64,000 bases of DNA, from contig NZ_CP044205.1 in assembly GCF_009498235.1 (NCBI RefSeq), positions 1-64,000 of the forward strand. Direction: 5' to 3'. The notes under the pieces were generated by a model. It saw only the letters and a program-made list of their open reading frames with translations, was not told where the DNA came from and made no database searches. The first letter of the stretch is position 1, and each line of letters begins with the position of its first letter. Source of the stretch: Candidatus Methylospira mobilis. Its GTDB lineage: Bacteria; Pseudomonadota; Gammaproteobacteria; Methylococcales; Methylococcaceae. Positions 57,069-64,000 of the stretch are shown here, in pieces. Made by a program: the position numbers and the translations under genes.

Positions 57069-57517
57069 CTTTAATTCTCCCTTCAAGTTAAGATAGCTGG
57101 TACAAAAACGAATTGATTCGGTTATTTCACAGGTATCTGACAGGCGCAGCTTAACTGGACTTTACGTTCTGCTGTTTTCTAAACCCAAAATCCAGGGAAG
57201 CTCTGAACAAGTCGATTCCGCTCATGGTTCGATCAGGCTCTCTTTGGCGCAGTCGAAGGGCTCGCTACCAACTGAATCAAGAGTTACCGTTCGCCCCGAA
57301 CTTGTCGAAGGACTTAACCAAGGTTTCGTTGCAAGTACGCAGGATTCCGGGCGGCTTTACGCTGATCCTTTTGTGAGTATAGAGCAATTACAATATTATT
57401 ATATAAATGGCTTGATATGTTATCTGTGAACCTTGTCTAATATCCTGCCTATTTTGGTGTTCCGAGAGTACTGAAAATAGGATGCCTGCTCGATAAAAAT
57501 ATACAGAGGAGAATGAC
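57069..57517. repeat. Gap with a dispersed palindromic repeat remnant
   Basis: About 450 bp without a gene. Between about 57200 and 57315 lie pieces (GCAGTCGAAGGGCTCG, CCGTTCGCCCCGAACTTG) that resemble the widespread C-T-T-C-G-A-C-A-A-G-C-T-C repeat family seen in many proteobacteria, in two inverted, decayed copies. The last ~150 bp should hold the promoter of the carbonic anhydrase. Confidence 0.5.
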
Positions 57518-58099
57518 ATGAGCAAGATACTTGAAGAAGTTTTAAATGCCAATGCCTGTTACGTTGCCGACTTTGGCGATAAGGCGTCCCTGGCGTTGCC
57601 GCCTGCCCGACATTTTGCGATTTTGACCTGCATGGATGCGCGGCTGGACCCCGCGAAATACGCGGGTTTGGTCGAAGGCGATGCGCATGTAATTCGTAAT
57701 GCCGGCGGTCGCGCCAGTGATGACGCGATACGTTCGCTGGTGATTTCATACAAGCTGCTGGGTACGCGCGAGTGGTTTGTGATTCATCATACCGATTGCG
57801 GCATGGAGCTTTTTACCAATGAGATCATGAGCGATCTTTTGTCCAGCAGCCTTAAAACCGCGTCTATAGATGAAAGCGGCTGGCACGATTGCGGTGAAGG
57901 GTCTGGCTGTAGCGACGGGAAATACATCAACTGGCTCACAATCAGAAAGCAGGAAGAAAGTGTGCTGGAAGACGTCAAGCGTATCCGCAACCACTCATTG
58001 GTGCCCAGGGAAATCCCCATTTACGGTTACATCTATGATGTAAAAACAGGCTGCCTGGTCGAGGTGCCGGCGGCCACTGCGGCGGGCGCAGTAGCCTAA
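57518..58099 (+). CDS. Beta-class carbonic anhydrase
   Basis: The 193-residue zinc enzyme interconverts CO2 and bicarbonate. The zinc ligands are Cys in C-M-D-A-R (with the Asp-Arg dyad) near residue 38 and His/Cys in H-H-T-D-C-G-M near residue 92. R-N-A-G-G is also present. The pattern is that of the smaller (type II, Mycobacterium Rv1284-like) group. A GGAG ribosome site precedes the ATG. It is a single gene ahead of the B12 riboswitch. Confidence 0.93.
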   Translation: MSKILEEVLNANACYVADFGDKASLALPPARHFAILTCMDARLDPAKYAGLVEGDAHVIRNAGGRASDDAIRSLVISYKLLGTREWFVIHHTDCGMELFTNEIMSDLLSSSLKTASIDESGWHDCGEGSGCSDGKYINWLTIRKQEESVLEDVKRIRNHSLVPREIPIYGYIYDVKTGCLVEVPAATAAGAVA

Positions 58100-58257
58100 G
58101 ACCAACAGTCACCGCCACACCCCATCTCTTCGCCGATTCCAGAAAGCGTCGGCGGGGTGGTGGGCATTACTTTACGATCTTGCTGGAAACACCCCGATAT
58201 ACGGTATCCTATTTTGATCTAGTGCTTAACTTGTTGTAAAGTATCCAACTTGATTCA

Positions 58258-58440
58258 GGTGCCTGTTGCAGCTCAATGCAGCAGGTTAAACGGGAAGCCG
58301 GTGCGATTTCGATCCAGTCCGGCGCTGCCCCCGCAACGGTAAGTGAGTTAAGCGGCATCAATAGGCCACTGTGTCGATACTCGACATGGGAAGGCGATGC
58401 CTCCAGCCCCAAAGCTGCTCACGAGCCCGGATACCGGCCT
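58258..58440 (+). ncRNA. Cobalamin riboswitch
   Basis: The region has the standard order of B12-riboswitch elements: GGTGCC near the start, GGGAAGCCGGTGCG, TCCGGCGCTGCCCCCGCAACGG (B12 box), a GGGAAGG-type loop near 58389 and GAGCCCGGATACCGGCC at the end. It is in the leader of the btuB-like gene and should reduce its expression when cobalamin is bound. A terminator hairpin follows at 58502. Confidence 0.95.
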
Positions 58441-58501
58441 GATTCCGGCGATTTGTCGAGGTATTTCCCGGCTATCGCCATAAAACCGACTGTAGCGGAG
58501 G

Positions 58502-58533
58502 GCTCACGGGTTGACCGTGAGCTGTTTTGTTTA
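58502..58533 (+). terminator. Intrinsic terminator of the cobalamin riboswitch
   Basis: GCTCACGG (58502-58509) pairs with CCGTGAGC (58515-58522) around GTTGA, followed by TGTTTTGTTT. The 3' arm can also pair with a GCTCACG at 58417-58423 inside the riboswitch 3' part, so the two states are mutually exclusive. This indicates transcription control ahead of the receptor gene. Confidence 0.9.
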
Positions 58534-58629
58534 AGCTCCTCACTACACCAACCTGTCCACTCTTCGATCTATAGTCTCTCGTAACGCTGTGAGCGGGGCG
58601 TGCTCGCAGCATGACCAGTGAGCCTATCC

Positions 58630-60576
58630 ATGAAAGTGCGACTGCTATCTTTTTCCATCGTCCTGACGGCGATGCCTCTCCCTACTTTTGCTGAAAGCGA
58701 TTCCAGCGATGCCCTGGATCCGGTGGTGATTACCGCCACCCGTTCCGAAACCAGGGAATCCAGCATAGCCAATACCATTACCGTCATCACCGCTGAAGAA
58801 ATCAAAGCCCGGCGACTGAATGCCGTTGTCGACGTGTTGCGCGTGGTACCGGGGCTTGATGTGATGAGCTATGGCGGCACGGGTACTCAAACCTCGGTGT
58901 TTACGCGTGGCGCAAACGCTAGTCAGACGCTGGTGCTGATAGACAATATCCAAATGAACGACCCCGGCAGTGCGGATGGCGCATTCGATTTTGCCAATCT
59001 TCAGGTGGACAACATCGAGCGCATAGAAATTTTACGCGGGGCCGCCAGTGCGATGTGGGGCGCGGATGCAATGGGCGGCGTCATCAACATCATTACCAAG
59101 CACGGTTCCGGTAAGACACAGTTTAACGGTTTAGCTCAAGGCGGAAATTACGATACCTGGAAAGTAGGCGGCGGCGTATCGGGTGAAAGCCAAGGGTTGA
59201 ATTACACGCTGAATGCCAGCCATTTTCAGAATATGGGCGTTTCCGCTGCCGCGCAATCCATGGGCAACAACGAACGTGAAGCCTATCAGAATACGACCGT
59301 GTCCGCGCGCACCGGCTATCAGGTCACCGATGATTTGGATCTGGACTGGACGCTACGCTACAATCAGGCGCAAGTAGGATTGGATAATTGCGGCGGCTCC
59401 GGCTATACCGGCTTCAGCGGGAATTTTGTATCCTGCGATAATCCCTATTATTTCTCCAATACCAATGAAGTCTACACGCGCGGTCAGGGGCGGCTGTTTC
59501 TGTTCGATAAGAAATGGGAACAGCGTCTTGGTATCAACTATAGCCTGACCGACAGGCAATATTATTACACCACGCCTACACTGTCCCCCGATTGGACGTC
59601 TCCTTCTTCGTATCAGGGCACGGCTATCAAGGCCGAATGGTTGCATATCGTCCATGTGCTGGAGAATGACACGGTGACTGCGGGTTTCGATGGTAAATTC
59701 AATACGCTGGTTAGTCAGAGCGGCGGTTCCTCCAACGCCAACGGCTCGATGAGCAACGGCGGCTATTATCTGCAAAATCAGCTCGACTGGCTGGAACGTC
59801 TGCATACCACGGTGGGCGGGCGTCTGGATGATAATAGCCAGTTCGGACGTCACATGACCTGGCGTTTTAATCAGGTGATCGAGGTTCCCGAACTGGATAA
59901 TCGCATCAAGGCCAATGTGGGAAGCGCTTTCAAAGCGCCGTCTCTATGCGAACTGAGCCTAAGCTGTTACGGCAACCCTAACTTAATGCCGGAAACCAGT
60001 CTCAACATGGATGCCGGGCTGGAACAGTATGCGCTGGATAAAAAACTGAAATTGGGCGCTTTGTATTTTAACAACCAGTTCAATAATCTGATCCAATGGA
60101 ATCCCAACGCCAATGGGGGGCGAGGTCAGGTTGCCAACGTCAGCTCGGCGATTGCCAGAGGTCTGGAAAGCTTTGTGGAGTACAAGCCGTTCGACGACCT
60201 GTCATTGCGCGTCAACTATACCCTCGATCAGACTTACGGACTGACTGATCCCTATACCGGCGTGCGCACCAACTCGCCGTTATTACTGCGCCCCAAAAAC
60301 AAGGGCAGCTTCGATCTCGATTATCGATTCATACCGGAGGCTTCCTTTCATGTAAATACACTGGTTGTGGGAAGCAGAAGCTCTTTTGACACCGTCGGCA
60401 ATGTCGTGCAAGTACCCGGTTATGTGCTGGTCAATGTCTCCAGCAACTATGACGTGAACGAAAATATAGCCCTGTTCGTGCGCATGGATAACCTGTTGAA
60501 CAAGCGTTACCAGCAGGTTTGGGGGTATGGCACGCTGGGGTTTACCGGCATAGGCGGGGTGTCTGTGAAGTTTTAA
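58630..60576 (+). CDS. btuB: TonB-dependent vitamin B12 receptor (BtuB-like)
   Basis: The 648-residue outer-membrane protein has a signal peptide (about 1-21), a TonB box-like D-P-V-V-I-T-A-T-R-S, a plug domain (to about 160, V-F-T-R-G-A-N-A-S-Q-T and I-E-I-L-R-G-A-A-S-A-M-W-G) and a 22-strand barrel ending in F. Placement behind a cobalamin riboswitch makes B12 or a related corrinoid the expected cargo. I take the ATG at 58630, because the GTG at 58618 adds only four residues. It is the first gene of a four-gene operon. Confidence 0.93.
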   Translation: MKVRLLSFSIVLTAMPLPTFAESDSSDALDPVVITATRSETRESSIANTITVITAEEIKARRLNAVVDVLRVVPGLDVMSYGGTGTQTSVFTRGANASQTLVLIDNIQMNDPGSADGAFDFANLQVDNIERIEILRGAASAMWGADAMGGVINIITKHGSGKTQFNGLAQGGNYDTWKVGGGVSGESQGLNYTLNASHFQNMGVSAAAQSMGNNEREAYQNTTVSARTGYQVTDDLDLDWTLRYNQAQVGLDNCGGSGYTGFSGNFVSCDNPYYFSNTNEVYTRGQGRLFLFDKKWEQRLGINYSLTDRQYYYTTPTLSPDWTSPSSYQGTAIKAEWLHIVHVLENDTVTAGFDGKFNTLVSQSGGSSNANGSMSNGGYYLQNQLDWLERLHTTVGGRLDDNSQFGRHMTWRFNQVIEVPELDNRIKANVGSAFKAPSLCELSLSCYGNPNLMPETSLNMDAGLEQYALDKKLKLGALYFNNQFNNLIQWNPNANGGRGQVANVSSAIARGLESFVEYKPFDDLSLRVNYTLDQTYGLTDPYTGVRTNSPLLLRPKNKGSFDLDYRFIPEASFHVNTLVVGSRSSFDTVGNVVQVPGYVLVNVSSNYDVNENIALFVRMDNLLNKRYQQVWGYGTLGFTGIGGVSVKF

Positions 60577-60648
60577 GTTTTTCTCGTTTGCTGTCTTGGG
60601 CAATACCATTTTTCTATCGCTACGCTTAACTTACACTGGAGATTCATC

Positions 60649-61236
60649 ATGAATATAACACTAGCTTCATCCATTCGGCCCGGCGCAGTTGCGTTGATGG
60701 CATTGATGGCCGCCACCCGTTTTCACCATGTTGGTTCGGCATTTTCATTGCCGGATGCTTCGCTGGCGGTGTTTTTTCTGGCCGGTTTGTGGCTGGGAGG
60801 ACGCTATTTGTTCATCGCTTTACTGCTGGAAGCAGGTTTGATTGATTATCTGGCGATTACCCACAACGGTGTCAGCGATTTTTGTATTTCACAGGCTTAT
60901 GTTTTTCTGATCCCTACTTATGCGGCGATGTGGATAGGCGGTCAATGGTGCGCCAAGTTTCCTGTGTTGTCGGCGGCGAGCGCAATGCAACAATTTGCAG
61001 CACTGGTAATGGCTGCATCCATCGCGTTCCTGATTTCAAACGGCAGTTTCTATTTGCTTTCGGGACGTTACACGGATTTATCCTGGGGGCGATATTTTGC
61101 ACAGGCAGCCGAATATTACCCCTCTTACGTGGGTTATACCTTGTGTTACACGGTTGCAATATTTTCAATAGTTAAACTATTCATGGCATTGCCTGACATG
61201 CGGAACAAATATGCAGCAATTGACAAAAGGGGTTGA
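60649..61236 (+). CDS. btuM: BtuM-like cobalamin transporter (solitary S-component)
   Basis: The 195-residue protein has about six helices and the BtuM pattern: F-S-L-P-D-A-S-L-A-V-F-F-L-A-G near residue 32, then G-V-S-D-F-C with Cys79 and P-T-Y-A-A-M-W. In Thiobacillus denitrificans BtuM the matching Cys binds cobalt and removes cyanide from cyanocobalamin. It would take B12 across the inner membrane without visible ECF energy partners. It is in the riboswitch-controlled operon and overlaps the next gene. Confidence 0.86.
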   Translation: MNITLASSIRPGAVALMALMAATRFHHVGSAFSLPDASLAVFFLAGLWLGGRYLFIALLLEAGLIDYLAITHNGVSDFCISQAYVFLIPTYAAMWIGGQWCAKFPVLSAASAMQQFAALVMAASIAFLISNGSFYLLSGRYTDLSWGRYFAQAAEYYPSYVGYTLCYTVAIFSIVKLFMALPDMRNKYAAIDKRG

Positions 61237-61402
61237 TTTTTATCATGAGAACGGCTGGGTGGTTTATACAGCCGAATATCACTTGAAACGCGGCTATTGT
61301 TGCCATTCAGGTTGTCGTCATTGTCCTTACGGTTATGATGATAGCGCACAGCAAAAACCAGATACGCCTAATGGAAAAACAAATGACAACGGCAATCTGT
61401 GA
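61211..61402 (+). CDS. Small Cys-rich DUF5522-type protein
   Basis: The 63-residue protein has the compact motif Y-H-L-K-R-G-Y-C-C-H-S-G-C-R-H-C-P-Y, typical of a short uncharacterised family (DUF5522) thought to bind a metal. Four cysteines in a C-C-x-x-x-C-x-x-C pattern could hold zinc or iron. Its start overlaps the btuM end by 26 bases, so it is translated from the same mRNA. A role in cobalamin handling is suggested only by position. Confidence 0.78.
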   Translation: MQQLTKGVDFYHENGWVVYTAEYHLKRGYCCHSGCRHCPYGYDDSAQQKPDTPNGKTNDNGNL

Positions 61403-61949
61403 CTCAACCGTTCTCAATCGTGAGACGGTTGAAAATCCGGGCGGCACAAGCACTGAATATACATTCTTCGAACCTACGGAAGAAAATATGAAGATGCTGT
61501 CGCAAGACCTTTTCTCGAAAAACTGGAACAGGATTGTTGTTGGCCCCTGTGTTGAAGGTGCCGTTTTCGAAGTACGTTTTACAGAAGAACCAAAACTTTC
61601 CTATCTTGACGGCTATTTGACCGTTGATCTGGGTTACTGGCATTTTCATCTTTGTATTGGGCCGCACAATAATTGCCCGGATGAAGAGCTGAGAAAAAAT
61701 CGTCCCGTTGCCAAAATTGGGTTTTTCGAAATGCGTGGCGGCAAATGCGGCGGTGGACGCAGTTGGGGTTTACGATTATGGAACGGCTTTGGCGATCAAC
61801 TGATAACAGTTTTTTTGCCTTCGCCGTTCCTGTCTGATGAACAGCGCGTATTGCCTGAGCCTGAATGGGAGCGGCTCGATCTTTATTATCGTTTGCGTGA
61901 AAAGTATCTTGGCGAACCTAAGCCGGATAACTTTATGCCTACTGACTAG
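61383..61949 (+). CDS. Conserved hypothetical protein of the B12 operon
   Basis: The ~188-residue soluble protein has no signal peptide. It shows a H-F-H-L-C-I-G-P-H-N-N-C-P segment near residue 98 and an M-R-G-G-K-C-G-G-G-R-S-W-G-L-R stretch near 130, rich in Cys, His and Gly. These look like possible cofactor or metal sites, but I do not recognise the family. I prefer the ATG at 61383. ATG at 61371 and earlier are in frame. It overlaps the DUF5522 gene, so it ends the btuB-btuM operon. Confidence 0.75.
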   Translation: MTTAICDSTVLNRETVENPGGTSTEYTFFEPTEENMKMLSQDLFSKNWNRIVVGPCVEGAVFEVRFTEEPKLSYLDGYLTVDLGYWHFHLCIGPHNNCPDEELRKNRPVAKIGFFEMRGGKCGGGRSWGLRLWNGFGDQLITVFLPSPFLSDEQRVLPEPEWERLDLYYRLREKYLGEPKPDNFMPTD

Positions 61950-61986
61950 TCAATCCTATCAACTTAAGTGTTGATATTGAATCATA

Positions 61987-62277
61987 TTATTGTTTTATAA
62001 GTATATTTTTGATGTGGTTTAGGGGGTTGGGTCGAGGCTTGGATGCCCCTGGAATGAAGCCAATGAGATTTTTGGCGATTTCCGCGAAAGTGGCTAGCAA
62101 TTCAATCGTCGAAGGTAGCGAGACAATCAGCCAACGCGGCAGACAACGCTTGAGGTGATCGAAGGCATAAGTGCGGTTGATTTTGTAGCCGGCATCCCGT
62201 TTATTTTGATCGGTGGCAGTTAAAACCGTTCTCGACGCGCATGCAGAATTTCGTATCCTGTTGAATAAGATGAGCAA
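61987..62277 (-). pseudogene. Possible remnant of a transposase or other lost gene
   Basis: A 96-residue frame contains F-D-H-L-K-R-C-L-P-R-W-L-I-V and A-S-K-P-R-P-N-P-L-N. This has the flavour of a transposase C-terminus, but no catalytic residues are visible and the upstream part is missing. No inverted ends were found. The frame has no ribosome site and may be decayed. Confidence 0.35.
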
Positions 62278-62660
62278 TATGCCATCGTGCCGGATACCAA
62301 TACGGTCTTTGCAATACGTTCAGCAACAATAATCAATGCGCCCGCGGCAATGTAACGCAATATAACGGCGCCACGTTCCATCCGATACAACCGCGCATGG
62401 TCAGGGCGGGAATCACGGTAAATTTCTAATCCGGATTTCCAGTGCCATTTAAATTAAGCGGTCATACCGGCAAGGACATTGCTTCGCAAGTAATCCTGAA
62501 AGTCGGGGTTCCGGCATTCCCTCGGGGTAAATTCGGGCAGGCTCTGCCGAACAGCGATGATTCCTTGAATTAACGGCATGGCCGTCAAACCTTGGCGTGG
62601 CGCTTTTTAGCGGGTATCGACTTTTATTGGCGTCGTGCAGAAAATTCTTTACCAGAAGAG

Positions 62661-62675
62661 TGTTACTATATAACA
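62661..62675. promoter_or_regulatory. Zur-box-like operator 1
   Basis: TGTTACTATATAACA matches the TGTTA-N5-TAACA inverted core of the proteobacterial Zur box. It is 114 bases upstream of the receptor ATG. Zinc-dependent repression is inferred from this and from the receptor type. Confidence 0.6.
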
Positions 62676-62756
62676 TAACAGTATGGTTGTGTTGAGCCAA
62701 GCCGGCGGTACGCTGCAAGTTCGTACGTAGTCGTTTACTTTGCGCCTGATACGTGT

Positions 62757-62771
62757 TGTAAATATATAACA
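62757..62771. promoter_or_regulatory. Zur-box-like operator 2, overlapping the receptor promoter
   Basis: TGTAAATATATAACA differs from the TGTTA-N5-TAACA core by one base. It lies just before the GGAGGA ribosome site of the gene at 62789, where repressor binding would block transcription directly. Confidence 0.55.
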
Positions 62772-62788
62772 TTACATTGGAGGAACAA

Positions 62789-64000
62789 ATGTTACGCCCC
62801 TCGTTTTTCGCAAGCCTTTGTCTGAGCCTATGCCTGCCTTTCGGCACCGAAACAGCGCTGGCCGACGTCAATGACGCCAATGAAATGGATACACTGGATA
62901 TCGTTCAGGTCGAAGCGCCTGCGCTCAATGAGGTAGTTCTGGCTAACGGACAGCCGCAGACGACGCTATCCGGCGATAATCTCAAGAAAAAAATCGCGGA
63001 CTCTCTGGGATCGACGCTGGAACAGGAAGCCGGGATGAACAACGCGTCCTTCGGTCCCGGCGTCGGCCAGCCCATCGTGCGCGGCCAGGGCGGGCCGCGC
63101 GTACAGGTCCTGCAGGACAGCCTGAGCATCCTGGATGCATCGCAATTCAGCGGCGATCACGCCAACGCGATAGAACCGGTGCTGGCGGAACGCATCGAAG
63201 TGCTGCGCGGCCCGGCGACGCTGTTGTACGGTGGAACCGCGATCGGCGGCGCGGTCAATATTATCGACAATCGCGTGCCAATGAAAATGCCGGATAAACC
63301 GATTACCGGCACGCTGGCGTCGCGTTACATTACGATGAGCAATGAAACTTCCAACGTATTGAAGCTGGACGCTGGCAAGGACAAGTTAGCCCTCCATCTG
63401 GACGGATTTTATCGCCGGAACGCCAATCAGACCATCCCCGGCTATGCCATCGACCAGAGCGCCTATCAGCAAACGACCGGCAATCTCCCGGATGTCAACA
63501 CCTACGGCTATGTCGGGAATACATCGGGCAATGCGATAGGCGGAACCGCAGGCGTCTCTTACATTGATGACTGGGGCTATGCCGGGTTGTCCTATAACAA
63601 CCGCAACGACTATTACGGTATTCCCCCGAGAGGAGGCGCGGGCGATCCGCAGGTGAATATCTTCCAGACCATGAGCCGTTATACCTGGAAAAACGAAATA
63701 AACACCCCTTTTGAACTGGCGAAGAAGCTGAGCTTACGCATCGCGTATAATGACTATACGCATGTCGAGCTGGATGCAAATCAACTCAACACCACGTTCA
63801 CCAATCAGGGGTTCGACAGCCGTCTGGAGATGGAACACCAGCCGCTGGGGCCGTTCACCGGCACCTGGGGGCTGCAAACCCAGAACAACCGCTTTAACGT
63901 ATTGAGCGCGCCCGGCACCCTTCCTGCCGGTGCTCCAGTCATCTCCCCTTATTCCAATATCCAGAACTACGCGCTGTTCGGCATCGAAAAATTCGATACC
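62789..64000 (+). CDS. znuD: TonB-dependent receptor, ZnuD-like, partial (3' end outside window)
   Basis: The first ~404 residues of an outer-membrane receptor: signal peptide (about 1-26), a plug domain with P-I-V-R-G-Q-G-G-P-R-V-Q-V-L, D-A-S-Q-F-S-G-D-H-A and I-E-V-L-R-G-P-A-T-L-L-Y-G-G, then barrel strands running off the right edge. The R-G-x-x-G-P-R-V-x-V-L and S-x-D-H pattern is typical of ZnuD, the zinc or haem receptor described in Neisseria. A GGAGGA site precedes the ATG at 62789. Two Zur-like boxes upstream support zinc uptake. Confidence 0.85.
   Translation, partial: MLRPSFFASLCLSLCLPFGTETALADVNDANEMDTLDIVQVEAPALNEVVLANGQPQTTLSGDNLKKKIADSLGSTLEQEAGMNNASFGPGVGQPIVRGQGGPRVQVLQDSLSILDASQFSGDHANAIEPVLAERIEVLRGPATLLYGGTAIGGAVNIIDNRVPMKMPDKPITGTLASRYITMSNETSNVLKLDAGKDKLALHLDGFYRRNANQTIPGYAIDQSAYQQTTGNLPDVNTYGYVGNTSGNAIGGTAGVSYIDDWGYAGLSYNNRNDYYGIPPRGGAGDPQVNIFQTMSRYTWKNEINTPFELAKKLSLRIAYNDYTHVELDANQLNTTFTNQGFDSRLEMEHQPLGPFTGTWGLQTQNNRFNVLSAPGTLPAGAPVISPYSNIQNYALFGIEKFDT

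Larger units (their letters stand above)
62278..62788. other. Gene-free region upstream of the ZnuD-like receptor
   Basis: 511 bp without a supported gene. A 143-residue antisense frame (62449-62880) lacks motifs and overlaps the receptor start, so I leave it out. The last 130 bp hold two Zur-like palindromes and the receptor promoter. Confidence 0.5.

Noticed and set aside
62449-62880. 143-residue minus-strand frame before the ZnuD-like receptor
   Set aside because: It runs through the receptor start and operators, with no motif or ribosome site.

Overview
The window reads as one contiguous stretch of a gammaproteobacterial chromosome of moderate GC. The block aroQ-accB-accC-prmA plus a zinc-ribbon/DUF3426 gene is typical of Gammaproteobacteria. 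The gene mix includes bacteriohemerythrin, cytochrome bd, acetoin synthesis, acyl-homoserine-lactone signalling with an RsaM-type regulator, and B12 and zinc TonB receptors. It would fit an environmental, microaerobic, possibly methylotroph-like species, but no gene here fixes the genus or proves methanotrophy. No rRNA, tRNA, CRISPR array or prophage was seen.

Layout. 1-8.8 kb: a partial unknown gene, an AraC regulator, an HD-GYP c-di-GMP phosphodiesterase, a secreted GH19 chitinase, a short-chain dehydrogenase and a PAS-PAS-GGDEF-EAL protein. 8.8-12.8 kb: shikimate, fatty-acid and ribosome-modification housekeeping genes. 13.2-16 kb: a TetR-VOC-flavin monooxygenase cassette with a probable TetR operator. 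16.4-22.9 kb: a secreted two-repeat protein, acetolactate decarboxylase and synthase (acetoin pathway), and a translationally coupled pair of unknown genes, the second with TPR repeats. 23-28 kb: aldehyde dehydrogenase, NAD malic enzyme and a DegQ-type protease. 28.1-32.5 kb: two complementary bacterioferritin subunits, then a quorum-sensing locus luxI-rsaM-luxR with two lux-box-like palindromes, and an MFS transporter. 32.5-44.6 kb: two components of a peptide ABC transporter, bacteriohemerythrin, a frameshifted zinc-binding CZB protein, a CoA-disulfide-reductase/rhodanese fusion and a complete RND tripartite pump.

44.7-58.1 kb is the most unusual part. It starts with a 174-bp MITE having perfect 13-bp inverted ends and an 8-bp target duplication. 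Then come cydABX (cydB is frameshifted), a sulfide:quinone-reductase-like flavoprotein, PsiE, an EAL-CZB protein, a copper oxidase with a 9-bp tandem repeat, a five-heme cytochrome that looks like a fusion of an alcohol-dehydrogenase cytochrome subunit with thiosulfate dehydrogenase, and a relic copy of the copper-oxidase 5' end just in front of that cytochrome. A lipoprotein, a half-size TauE/SafE permease and a beta-carbonic anhydrase follow. The cluster suggests a sulfur/copper/oxygen redox module.

58.2-61.9 kb is a cobalamin-riboswitch-controlled B12 uptake operon (btuB-like receptor, BtuM-like transporter and two small unknown genes). 62-64 kb has a decayed gene, then a TonB receptor of the ZnuD type, cut by the window edge and preceded by two Zur-box-like palindromes. 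Zinc (ZnuD, CZB), iron (Bfr), B12 and copper handling recur across the window, as does c-di-GMP turnover (three proteins).
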